The notes below the pieces were generated by a model, which was given only the letters and a program-made list of their open reading frames with translations, made no database searches and had not been told where the DNA came from. A program made the translations under genes and the position numbers. A stretch of DNA of 15,478 nucleotides from JBLIOB01 sp047639575 (GTDB lineage Bacteria; Bacteroidota; Bacteroidia; Flavobacteriales_D; Parvicellaceae). Within the stretch, counting starts at the first letter, position 1; each line of letters opens with the position of its first letter. The DNA is taken from NCBI GenBank assembly GCA_047639575.1, contig JBLIOB010000084.1:1-15478 (forward strand). Reading direction: 5' to 3'. This document shows positions 8,349 to 15,350 of this stretch, in pieces.

Positions 8349-8980
8349 TAAAATCAATGGTTCGAATTCATTTATTACTCTGCTTTCTGTTTTGCACCAC
8401 CATGGTGAATGCACAATCAGACACAAGTGCGTATAAAACATATGTAGGTGCACAGGTAAACCTAAATGCAACTTCTGTAACAGGGACCACGGTACGGGGA
8501 ATAAACAAAGTTGGGCTTTTTGCCGGAATCTTTTTCCAAAAATCTATTACAGACGATTTTGCACTGGAGCTCGATTTAAGTTATTCGCAAAAAGGAGCAT
8601 TAAAACCCCCAAATCATAAAATGAACGATTTCACTAAGTACCTCATGAAACTAGAATATGGTGAGTTGGGCGTTTTTGGGCGATATGACGTAAGAGGAGT
8701 CATTTTTGAAGCAGGTCTTAGCGGAGGCTATTTAATTTCATCGAGTGAAACAGATGAGAACAATCAAATTATTACAGGAAATGGAGACATTTCTAAATTT
8801 GAATTTTCTGGAGCGATAGGCGTTCAATTTCCGATTTCCGAGCGATTTTGCATTGGCACCAGACTTTCTCACTCTATTTTACCAATTCGGAAACATGTAA
8901 ATGGCGCTTCGTTCAGACTTAACATTGGTCAAATGAACCAAGTGCTAAGTTTTTCTGTTAGATATACTATACTTAATTAA
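8345..8980 (+). CDS. Small outer-membrane beta-barrel protein (PorT-like)
   Basis: I chose the ATG at 8345 because it overlaps the upstream stop (ATGA), implying translational coupling. An in-frame ATG at 8330 would add five residues, and one at 8357 would remove four. The signal peptide ends at VNAQ. The mature ~185 residues have alternating strands typical of eight-stranded outer-membrane barrels: YVGAQVNLNA, KVGLFAGIFFQ, FALELDLSYSQKG, YGELGVFGRYDV, FEFSGAIGVQF, and a terminal LSFSVRYTILN. It resembles the outer membrane beta-barrel/PorT-like families. It ends the cluster with the ASST-like protein and the GDCCVxC lipoprotein, so all three products would sit at the outer membrane or cell surface. 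It may be a surface partner or anchor of the propeller protein, but nothing in the sequence shows that. Confidence 0.77.
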   Translation: MIKSMVRIHLLLCFLFCTTMVNAQSDTSAYKTYVGAQVNLNATSVTGTTVRGINKVGLFAGIFFQKSITDDFALELDLSYSQKGALKPPNHKMNDFTKYLMKLEYGELGVFGRYDVRGVIFEAGLSGGYLISSSETDENNQIITGNGDISKFEFSGAIGVQFPISERFCIGTRLSHSILPIRKHVNGASFRLNIGQMNQVLSFSVRYTILN

Positions 8981-9173
8981 AGTAACGTTAATAAGTTGGT
9001 TACGTCCAAAGACCTTTTGTCATTGGATTAGAGGAGACTAAATAAAACTGTTGATAATTCGTCTATACTTCTTTGGATTTGATCTAACATTTTTCTATAT
9101 TCATCTTCCACTTAGGTTGCATCGCATGATGCTCGCAAGGACTTAAAATGGAAAACCATAAAACGAAGCAAGC

Positions 9174-9368
9174 ATGTTTGAAATGTGTAAGGAAATTTTA
9201 CAAAAAGTCAGCTTCGACAAATCACTATTCCGGAAGGAATTGTACAAATCCATAGGTTGGATTAAAAAGGACGAAATTTTAGCACTTAAAGTTTGGTGTC
9301 TTTCAACCTTTGGACATGTGTATAAAGAAGTGATCTTCGAAGCGTTTGATACGATGAAAGTCGCGTAA
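9174..9368 (+). CDS. Small conserved Bacteroidota protein (64 aa)
   Basis: A 64-residue soluble, probably helical protein without signal peptide. Key stretches are MFEMCKEILQKVSFD, FRKELYKSIGWIKKDE and LKVWCLSTFG. From memory it resembles a short protein common in flavobacterial genomes with the pattern SFDxxLFxKEL then LKxWCLxTFG; I cannot name a function. Two cysteines (C5 and the one in WCL) are visible. It stands alone, 193 bases after the barrel gene, and is followed by a hairpin terminator shared with the convergent queG. The sequence pattern and the terminator make it a real gene rather than a chance frame. Confidence 0.75.
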   Translation: MFEMCKEILQKVSFDKSLFRKELYKSIGWIKKDEILALKVWCLSTFGHVYKEVIFEAFDTMKVA

Positions 9369-9395
9369 ATAAAAAAGTATTAATTCTAAATAAAG

Positions 9396-9429
9396 ATGCT
9401 CAACTGTTTTACAGCTGGGCATTTTGCTT
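9396..9429. terminator. Bidirectional hairpin terminator between convergent genes
   Basis: Arms 9396-9407 and 9411-9422 pair over 12 positions with one U-G wobble and one A-C mismatch, around a TTT loop. T-rich runs follow on the plus strand (to about 9429) and on the minus strand (about 9395-9380). It lies between the 64-aa gene and queG, which converge, and probably serves both. Confidence 0.75.
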
Positions 9430-9434
9430 TTACG

Positions 9435-10361
9435 CTAATCTGTAATGAATTTAATGTTCCGTTTCAGTCCATTAAACTTCGTTCTCTTTACAGCCGATTT
9501 TCTGAACAACTCTCTGAAAACATCTTCGGTTAATTCTTCCCAATCTCCATTGGTCATTTGAAGTAAATCCTGATGCGGATTTAACAACGGTTCATTGTGG
9601 GCGGTTGAAAAGCTATTCCATGGACAAACGTCTTGGCATATATCACATCCAAAAACCCAATTTTCAAATTTCCCTTTCACTTCTTCAGGAATGGCATTTT
9701 TAAGCTCTATAGTGAAGTAGCTTATACATTTACTCCCATCTACTTTGTAAGGCTCTGTTATCGCATCAGTTGGGCAAGCATCTACACATGCCGTGCAAGT
9801 ACCACAATAATCTTTGATCGGATGATCATAGTCTAACTCTAAATCAATAATTAGTTCAGCGATAAAAAAGAATGAACCCATTTCTTTATTAATCAAATTG
9901 GAGTTCTTTCCAATCCAACCAATTCCACTTTTTTTCGCCCAGGCCTTATCAAGAACGGGAGCAGAATCAACAAATACTCTTCCACCAACCTCACCAATTT
10001 CTTGGTGAATTGCTTCCATGAAGTCCTTGAGCTTCAATTTAATAATGTTATGGTAATCCTTTCCGTAAGCGTACTTCGATATTTTGATGTCACCTATATC
10101 GTTTTTCGCAACTTCCTTTGGATAATAATTTAAGACTAAGCTTACTACCGATTTTGCACCAGGAACCAATAAAGTCGGATCAATTCTTTTGTCGAAATGA
10201 TTAGCCATGTAACTCATCTCACCATGCTGGTTCGAGTTCAACCATTTTTCCAGGTGATGTGCATCAGCCTCTAACTGTCCCGCTTTGGAAATACCACATT
10301 GCTGAAATCCGAGCTCTTTGGCTTTCGCTTTTATAAAGGCTGTATGACTAGACTTGCTAAT
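9435..10361 (-). CDS. queG: Epoxyqueuosine reductase QueG (non-canonical start)
   Basis: QueG is a cobalamin- and iron-sulfur-dependent enzyme that reduces epoxyqueuosine to queuosine in tRNA. The core is clear: HGEMSYMANHFDKRIDP, LVPGAKSVVSL, VDSAPVLDKAWAKKSG (probable catalytic Asp) and GWIGKN. Two iron-sulfur motifs follow, CGTCTACVDACPTDA and GCDICQDVCPW. The first ATG/GTG/TTG in frame is a TTG at 10241, which would give 268 residues and delete the N-terminal helix. Upstream, in the same frame, codons continue with convincing QueG sequence (FIKAKAKELGFQQCGISKAG) back to about 10361, with no stop and no canonical start. ATT at 10361 would give about 308 residues, near the family's usual length, so I use it provisionally. 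It lies 44 bases past the stop of the 144-aa gene. The function is near certain; the start is not. Confidence 0.9.
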   Translation of the reverse strand: MSKSSHTAFIKAKAKELGFQQCGISKAGQLEADAHHLEKWLNSNQHGEMSYMANHFDKRIDPTLLVPGAKSVVSLVLNYYPKEVAKNDIGDIKISKYAYGKDYHNIIKLKLKDFMEAIHQEIGEVGGRVFVDSAPVLDKAWAKKSGIGWIGKNSNLINKEMGSFFFIAELIIDLELDYDHPIKDYCGTCTACVDACPTDAITEPYKVDGSKCISYFTIELKNAIPEEVKGKFENWVFGCDICQDVCPWNSFSTAHNEPLLNPHQDLLQMTNGDWEELTEDVFRELFRKSAVKRTKFNGLKRNIKFITD

Positions 10362-10390
10362 AAGGTTGAGTTTACTTTCGCCTAAAATTA

Positions 10391-10403
10391 CGAAAGCCTT
10401 TCG
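10391..10403 (-). other. Small palindrome between the copper operon and queG
   Basis: A 13-base near-perfect palindrome, CGAAAG-C-CTTTCG, begins just past the stop codon of the 144-aa gene and precedes the likely queG start. On the minus strand it is followed by TAATTTTA, which could be a weak terminator tail or a TAnnTTTG-like -7 element for queG. The hairpin is short and A/T-rich, so neither role is firm. Confidence 0.3.
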
Positions 10404-10405
10404 AT

Positions 10406-10840
10406 CTAATTTACTTCAACGATAAATTCTACTTTTTCGTTAAACTCTGGGTGGTACTTATCGTGCAATGAAAAAGCAACTTTACCATTCCCAGTTACTC
10501 CTTTCGGAAATAAATGAATTGCAATGAACCCCGTTTTACCAGGAAGTATTTTGCTAAGTACCCCAGTTGTTGGAATTCCTATTTGACATTTGCCATAAGC
10601 ACACATTGAATAGTCCCAACCAGACTTCAAAGTATTATCAATTCTAGTCCAAACTAAGGAAATTGGTCGGTCCGAAAGGTTTTGGATTTTCATTTCAGCA
10701 AGCTCAATTTTTTGATTTAGCGAAAGAACCATTTTCATGGACTTATCTCCAACTACTTTAAAACTTGACTCACCCGAGCTAAATGACAAAAATAAAAGCG
10801 AAGCAATAGCCCAAACAATATGTAAGCGTTTAAGCTTCAC
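10406..10840 (-). CDS. Exported paired-cysteine (CxYxxC) domain protein, 144 aa
   Basis: It starts with GTG, whose G is the last base of the upstream gene's TAG, so the genes are translationally coupled. Residues 1-23 form a signal peptide or membrane anchor (LHIVWAIASLLFLSFSSG). The remaining ~120 residues form a beta-rich domain with MCAYGKCQIGIP in the middle and a GKTGFIAIHLFPKGVTG strand pair after it. The same layout (Trp, Trp, CxYxxC, G.P, GFI) occurs in the N-terminal domain of the 233-aa protein at 12946-13647, so the two are paralogs bracketing the cupredoxin genes. Unlike that protein, this one lacks a T9SS tail. The two cysteines, five residues apart, could form a disulfide or bind a metal. 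I do not recognise a named family; an Ig-like fold is inferred. Confidence 0.78.
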   Translation of the reverse strand: MKLKRLHIVWAIASLLFLSFSSGESSFKVVGDKSMKMVLSLNQKIELAEMKIQNLSDRPISLVWTRIDNTLKSGWDYSMCAYGKCQIGIPTTGVLSKILPGKTGFIAIHLFPKGVTGNGKVAFSLHDKYHPEFNEKVEFIVEVN

Positions 10841-12075
10841 TATTCATTCGTTTTAATAAACTGTTCAGACAGCACCTGATTTTCATCTATTATGGAGATC
10901 AGGTAAGTTCCTGCTGCATAACTTGAAGTGTTTATCGAAAATTGATTTTTACCTTGACTTACCATTACTGGATGTACTGATTCCATTAGTTTCCCTGACA
11001 AGGAAATAACGCGATAGCCAACTTTTCTATTCTCAACTGCGTTGAACATTACTTTTAGCTCATCACCAACTGGGTTTGGCGCAAGGACTAAATCCTGAAG
11101 CATTTTTAACTCTTGCACATTATCAGGAACTCTAATATTAACCTTTACATACTGCGTATCCTTAATTGCCCCGGTCATCATATCGTAATAATAAACTTCA
11201 ATTGAATCTAAAATAGCAACATTAGATTCTACTAATACCCCATAACGTTCTCCTGGATAAATATCAACCGTATCATTCATTTCCACAGATGGCAATGGTC
11301 TTCCATCAGAATCAATAATCTGAGCTCCTAAGGAAGCAGGGAAAATTACTCGGTTAGAACAGTACCCAATGTTTACTAATCGGAAGTAATTGACAAAATC
11401 AGTTTTAGAGTTTAATTCAATCGAATCTTCTAATTGGTGATCAGAAAGCCCATTTATCAAGAAATTATCAGGATTATACCGTGGCACTTCTAATGTGTCC
11501 AACATAGCTGTCGTATCATGAGGGTGGTCCAATATTGAATCCGAATGCCAAAACGTATCAAATTCAGACATAAACATCATCGTTTCTGTATCAAACGCAT
11601 AACCACCATCCCAGGTCGTATTGCTTCCATCAGAAGGCCGAATAATGATTGGACCATACATTCCTGCTTGTAAATGGATTGTAGAACCAACGTGACAATG
11701 GTATAAATAGGTTCCTGCATGAGGAGCTTTAAAATGATAAAAGCCATGTTCCATGTGATCTACCTCAAAAGATAACATTGGCACTCCATCATTTTGTTGA
11801 TTCACGTCTAAGCCATGAAGGTGAATTGTGTGGTGATGAAGTTGAGAAACATTCCAAAAATCAATATGCACTGAGTCGCCTTGATTCGCCTCAATTAACG
11901 GCCCTGGAATAGGAGGGTGTGCACCTAAGTTTGGTGCAAAACCAAAGACTCTTAAAGTGTCTCCATTAGCAATAATCTTGTCCCCTAACGTCCTTCCAAT
12001 AAGAAATACATTAGTTTGAGCACAGTACGTCCCAACACTAAACAATAGGAACAAAATCGTGATGATCTTTTTCAT
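10840..12075 (-). CDS. Multicopper-oxidase-like cupredoxin protein with type 1 Cu site, T9SS cargo
   Basis: A 411-residue exported protein with a signal peptide ending at CAQ (~20). Domain 1 (~25-148) carries H82-x2-H85-x-H87-G and H126-C127-H128-x5-H134-x4-M139. This is a full type 1 copper set plus half of the ligands of a trinuclear cluster, with spacing like type-B two-domain multicopper oxidases. Domain 2 (~200-320) resembles the copper-free middle cupredoxin of three-domain enzymes (FRLVNIG, DGRPLP, YPGERYGVLVES) and has no HxH motif. From ~325 comes a T9SS type A sorting domain (LAPNPVGDE, ending FIKTNE). The missing HxxHxH/HxH half is found in the 287-aa product encoded immediately upstream, with 3 bases between the genes. 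Multicopper oxidases couple substrate or metal oxidation to oxygen reduction; the substrate here is unknown, and a surface location is implied. Confidence 0.85.
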   Translation of the reverse strand: MKKIITILFLLFSVGTYCAQTNVFLIGRTLGDKIIANGDTLRVFGFAPNLGAHPPIPGPLIEANQGDSVHIDFWNVSQLHHHTIHLHGLDVNQQNDGVPMLSFEVDHMEHGFYHFKAPHAGTYLYHCHVGSTIHLQAGMYGPIIIRPSDGSNTTWDGGYAFDTETMMFMSEFDTFWHSDSILDHPHDTTAMLDTLEVPRYNPDNFLINGLSDHQLEDSIELNSKTDFVNYFRLVNIGYCSNRVIFPASLGAQIIDSDGRPLPSVEMNDTVDIYPGERYGVLVESNVAILDSIEVYYYDMMTGAIKDTQYVKVNIRVPDNVQELKMLQDLVLAPNPVGDELKVMFNAVENRKVGYRVISLSGKLMESVHPVMVSQGKNQFSINTSSYAAGTYLISIIDENQVLSEQFIKTNE

Positions 12076-12078
12076 GTT

Positions 12079-12942
12079 CTATTGAATTAATATGGTTAAA
12101 AACATTCCGAATGGGTACAAGCCTCCACCGGTGACCGCTAATAGATTGTGATCATGTACCGGATACTCACCTACTTGATCAGGGACTAATTGAAGAACGT
12201 ATCCGGTCATTTTTTTCATTGGGAAAGTATCTTTCAATCTTCCAACGTAATTACTGTGATCTGATGAGTAAAGAATTTCAAGATGATATCCATGAAAATG
12301 GATCGAATGTTCTGCTCGGCCCGTATTGGCCATGAATATTAAAATTGTGTCACCAATGGATCCTTCTACTCTAGCTGTTGTGTCCAGGTTTACGTTAGGA
12401 TTACTTGTCCCATTAATCGTAAAATAATCTGGGTAATAGGTCATCCAATCAACTGTTCCGCCCGTCATGACGGAATCATTCACAGCAAGTTCATGGTCCT
12501 TTAAATTCCAGTAAAAAGTATTGGCATTAACTCCTACTGCAAAGATTCCAGAGAGTCCAAGATAGGCCTCGCCTTCATTGTTAATATGATCGTAGTAGAT
12601 GAAAGTTCCTAAAGACGCTGATGAAACCACAACGTTAATTGTATCATATGCTGCAACAGTATCTCTCACTCCAGTTAAGCCTTTTACATCGAATCCATGC
12701 TGAACCGAATCAGTATTGATCACTTCCAGGAATATAGTATCTCCAATGCCTGCGCTTAACTGAACATTTCTATTCGTAAATGTGGCATTCGAATTGAATG
12801 CTTTGAAAGCCATCTGAGCTCCATCGAAGCAGGAATGGACACCAGAATTGATGTAGATCGTTTGATTAGAGTTACCTGCAAAAACAATGGTCTGAATGCT
12901 AAGCAAACAGACCATTAAGAAAGGTACTTTCAATAAGTTCAT
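12079..12942 (-). CDS. Cupredoxin protein carrying the complementary trinuclear-type half-site
   Basis: A 287-residue exported protein with a signal peptide ending near VFAG (~23). It has two cupredoxin domains. The first (~25-138) is degenerate: positions expected to hold copper ligands read QHGFDVKG and YYDHINNEGEAYLG, with no HxH. The second (~170-287) carries H212-x2-H215-x-H217-G-x-H220, a typical final-domain motif, and VHDHN (H263, H265), with aspartate where a type 1 site would have cysteine, then LYPFGM. It thus supplies two HxH pairs but no type 1 copper. The 411-aa product has the complementary set, so the two may assemble into one trinuclear centre. It has no T9SS tail. It lies 3 bases after the 233-aa gene and 3 bases before the 411-aa gene. 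The cupredoxin fold is clear; catalytic competence is inferred. Confidence 0.82.
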   Translation of the reverse strand: MNLLKVPFLMVCLLSIQTIVFAGNSNQTIYINSGVHSCFDGAQMAFKAFNSNATFTNRNVQLSAGIGDTIFLEVINTDSVQHGFDVKGLTGVRDTVAAYDTINVVVSSASLGTFIYYDHINNEGEAYLGLSGIFAVGVNANTFYWNLKDHELAVNDSVMTGGTVDWMTYYPDYFTINGTSNPNVNLDTTARVEGSIGDTILIFMANTGRAEHSIHFHGYHLEILYSSDHSNYVGRLKDTFPMKKMTGYVLQLVPDQVGEYPVHDHNLLAVTGGGLYPFGMFLTILIQ

Positions 12943-12945
12943 TTT

Positions 12946-13647
12946 CTATCTCTTGACAATTTTTTTAGTAGTCGTTGACCCATCATCTGATGTCAACTTG
13001 ACTAGGTAAATTCCATTGTTAAAAGAAGAGAAATCAATTTTCTTTGTTTCTCCAGCGATGATTCTATTTGTAAAAACCGTTTTCCCTAAGATATCAGATA
13101 CATTAATCTGACCTTGTAAAGGCGACTGATTCACCACAGTTAATTGATCTGATACTGGATTTGGAAATGTTTTAATGCTCAAAACATTTTCTTCTACTGC
13201 TGTTGCCGGAGCTGGCCAATGGATTGTGAAGCTTACTGTATCACCACGAGTGTAATCGTTTTGATCGTATACGTAAATTTCTACTGTTCCATCACCATAA
13301 TTAAATCCACAAGTAATATTAACTTTGATAAAACCATTTGTTCCTGCAGCCATTTCCGCAACCGTGATAGCATTCATAGTTGCATTTGAAGGAAACCCAA
13401 CATAGCAATTCGTGTAATCACATACGGCTGTTGTCCACGCAGGATCAAAAGAATTTGAAACTAATTCCCACTTGAACGTGATGTTCTCATCGGTAGGTGT
13501 AACCATTCCAATTTCGTAGCTCTCGTAGTTTTCATTGATTACGGTATCAATACGGTGTTGCTCACCAGTTATATAAACAAAATCTTGGCCGTAAGCGGAT
13601 CCGATTAGGCAAACTGAAACGATAATAAGACTGCAGATGTGCTTCAT
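12946..13647 (-). CDS. Paired-cysteine (CxYxxC) domain protein, T9SS cargo, first gene of the copper operon
   Basis: A 233-residue exported protein. The signal peptide ends at AYGQ (~21). Residues ~25-150 form a beta-rich domain with WELVSNSFDPAW, then VCDYTNCYVGFP (the CxYxxC motif), NGFIKVNITC and GDGTVEIYVYDQ. The final ~80 residues are a T9SS type A sorting domain (TFPNPVSDQ, ILGKTVF, NGIYLVKL, ending KKIVKR). It is the paralog of the tail-less 144-aa protein at the other end of the operon. Upstream, on the minus strand, are a good -7 element (TATATTTG) and an A/G-rich stretch AAAGGAAAG 5-13 bases before the ATG. This gene therefore probably begins the four-gene transcript. The function of the cysteine-pair domain is not known to me; copper or disulfide partnering with the cupredoxins is inferred from context. 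Confidence 0.82.
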   Translation of the reverse strand: MKHICSLIIVSVCLIGSAYGQDFVYITGEQHRIDTVINENYESYEIGMVTPTDENITFKWELVSNSFDPAWTTAVCDYTNCYVGFPSNATMNAITVAEMAAGTNGFIKVNITCGFNYGDGTVEIYVYDQNDYTRGDTVSFTIHWPAPATAVEENVLSIKTFPNPVSDQLTVVNQSPLQGQINVSDILGKTVFTNRIIAGETKKIDFSSFNNGIYLVKLTSDDGSTTTKKIVKR

Positions 13648-13664
13648 AATTCTTTCCTTTGAAT

Positions 13665-13672
13665 CAAATATA
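13665..13672 (-). promoter_or_regulatory. -7 element TATATTTG of the copper operon
   Basis: Read on the minus strand, the site is TATATTTG, an exact match to the Bacteroidota TAnnTTTG consensus, 17 bases before the ATG at 13647. It implies a leader of about 10 bases. No TTG is visible at the usual -33 distance. Confidence 0.55.
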
Positions 13673-13845
13673 AGGTATTCTACACGCCTTTTTGCCCATT
13701 ACTCTCCACATTATTGATATCCTATGTGCTCGCATCAACGAATTGCAATAAAAAGGCTAGTTAAATTAGGACGCTAAGATAGAAAGCAAATTTTGTAAAT
13801 ATTCCTTCAACTTGGGACATCTATTGTTCTGACTTTAATTATCCT

Positions 13846-14334
13846 CTATTTAACCAGTTCTTCAATTTTCTCCAAGAGAATATCTTCGTTTCCTGGTAAA
13901 TATCCAGATTCTTGAAACACAATACTTCCTTCAGCATTTAAAAGAAAAACATGTGGACAATTTTGGACACCCATTGCTCTGTAAAAATCTGAGTTTTTAT
14001 CCAAATAGATTTCATATTCCCATCCGGATGCATTTACAGTTGGCTTGACTTTGGCCTGAGACCTTTGGTCGTCATGTGAAATGGCGATAATTTTAACACC
14101 TGTATCATCTTGCCAGTCCTCATATTCGTCTGCTATATTATTTAATAGCGATTTACTAGACTTACACCATGTAGCCCAGAAAATTATCACCGTTGGCTTT
14201 GCTCCATTATCAATCGATTTCGTGTCGAACTGAACTCCTTCCAGCGTTACAATTTTTGTAGAAGGTATAGTGGATGATTGACCGAAAGATGTTCCGCTGG
14301 TTATGAGTATTATAAGAAAAAATAAAATGCGCAT
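13846..14334 (-). CDS. TlpA-like thioredoxin-fold protein with altered active site (CxxS)
   Basis: A 162-residue exported protein with a signal peptide ending at FGQS (~19). It is a close paralog of the TlpA-like protein at 3131-3631, sharing NNIADEYEDW, VKP, GWEYE, LDKNSDF and RAMGVQN. The active site reads WCKSSK (C57, S60), so the resolving cysteine is lost. The residue before the cis-proline has become cysteine (NCPH: C126, P127) where the paralog has valine. In the thioredoxin fold that position packs against the active-site cysteine, so C57 and C126 could form a new pair or a metal site. The gene follows the cytochrome c peroxidase gene by 8 bases, and is 198 bases upstream of the copper operon. 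The fold is certain; normal CxxC reductase activity is unlikely. Confidence 0.9.
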   Translation of the reverse strand: MRILFFLIILITSGTSFGQSSTIPSTKIVTLEGVQFDTKSIDNGAKPTVIIFWATWCKSSKSLLNNIADEYEDWQDDTGVKIIAISHDDQRSQAKVKPTVNASGWEYEIYLDKNSDFYRAMGVQNCPHVFLLNAEGSIVFQESGYLPGNEDILLEKIEELVK

Positions 14335-14342
14335 TGTTTAAA

Positions 14343-15344
14343 TCATTTATGTGGATCTGAAAACGCTTCGTTTGTAATAAAGCTACTATCCGTAAGTGCA
14401 TGCATAAATTGGACCAAATCCTCAGTTTCTCCTTTTGTAAGTATGAAGGGTTTAATCTTTTCACTTTTATGAGGATTGTTTTTTCCTCCAGTTGAATAAT
14501 GGTAGATAACGTCATCAATTGTGGCTAGGCTTCCATTGTGCATATATGGTTTTGTGAGCATAATATTTCGCAAGGTAGGTACACGAAATATTGCTCGGTC
14601 AGCTTCAAGCTCTGAGCTTCTCATTCTTCCTGAGTCAGCATAATGTATATACAGTCCATTATTCGTCAAGCCTTCATTTGTGAAGTCTGAACCACTATGA
14701 CATTCAGTGCAATACAATGTGCTAAAAAACAAATCCATGCCTCTTTTTTGTGACTCTGATAAACTCAGTGAATCTCCCTTCAAGAACTTATCATATGCCG
14801 AATTATCGCTAACTAATGTTCTTTCAAAGGCGGCAATAGAATGTGCAATAACATAAGCATCAGGTACTCGATGATATGCTTTTTTACTAAGCGCCACATA
14901 TTTTGGAATTGTTTTAAGTCTTTCTGCAATAAATAGAATGTGAAAATCAAACTCCTTATGCTCCGCAATTGGAACCAATACCTGATCCTCCAATGAAGGA
15001 TTAACACCATCCAGCAGTAACATCGGTCGATTTTTGACATTGGTCAATGTTGGAGCATTTCTACTTACACGCTGCCCTTTAAACCCTATACTAGTTGGTT
15101 CTCCGTCTGTAAATGCCCTGTTTTGCATATGACAGCTTGAACAAGACAAAGAAGAGTCTCTGGACATTAGATTTTCATAAAAAAGAAATCTTCCTAACTC
15201 TATTTGAGCGAAGACTGAATCGGCTAAACTGTTTTTATCCTCATTGACAACCAAACTAGGCCCAGTGAACTGGTTACGAACTTGGTAGCAGGAAACAAGT
15301 GCCAAAATAATAAATGAAGTCGCTAAAACGACTTTACCTACCAT
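14343..15344 (-). CDS. Di-haem cytochrome c peroxidase/MauG-family lipoprotein
   Basis: A 333-residue protein with a lipoprotein signal (ILALVSC, lipidation predicted at C19). Two haem c sites are visible: CSSCH (C68-H72) and CTECH (C212-H216). Other family landmarks are LGRFLFYE (~50), RNAPTLTNV (~95), SLEDQ (~117), FRVPTLRN (~253) and PYMHNGS (~266), whose methionine is the expected axial ligand of the high-potential haem. Classical members reduce hydrogen peroxide with electrons from small cytochromes or cupredoxins; MauG-type relatives oxidise residues in partner proteins. The tryptophan usually found before the DG of the WDGR block is leucine here (LLDGV, L111). The ATG is 6 bases past the stop of the T9SS cargo gene, and the TlpA-like gene follows by 8 bases, so the three form an operon. 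Peroxidase versus MauG-type chemistry is undecided. Confidence 0.93.
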   Translation of the reverse strand: MVGKVVLATSFIILALVSCYQVRNQFTGPSLVVNEDKNSLADSVFAQIELGRFLFYENLMSRDSSLSCSSCHMQNRAFTDGEPTSIGFKGQRVSRNAPTLTNVKNRPMLLLDGVNPSLEDQVLVPIAEHKEFDFHILFIAERLKTIPKYVALSKKAYHRVPDAYVIAHSIAAFERTLVSDNSAYDKFLKGDSLSLSESQKRGMDLFFSTLYCTECHSGSDFTNEGLTNNGLYIHYADSGRMRSSELEADRAIFRVPTLRNIMLTKPYMHNGSLATIDDVIYHYSTGGKNNPHKSEKIKPFILTKGETEDLVQFMHALTDSSFITNEAFSDPHK

Positions 15345-15350
15345 TCCTGA

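Noticed and set aside
9119..9132. GCATC-GCAT-GATGC inverted repeat upstream of the 64-aa gene
   Set aside because: Five-bp arms, no neighbouring promoter motif and no second copy in the window, so it may be chance.
9149..9256. Short frame starting ATGGAAAACCAT with several cysteines, overlapping the 64-aa gene
   Set aside because: It ends after about 35 codons and overlaps a better-supported gene in another frame.
14210..15040. Long minus-strand frames overlapping the peroxidase and TlpA genes
   Set aside because: They are out of frame with clear family members and show no recognisable motifs.
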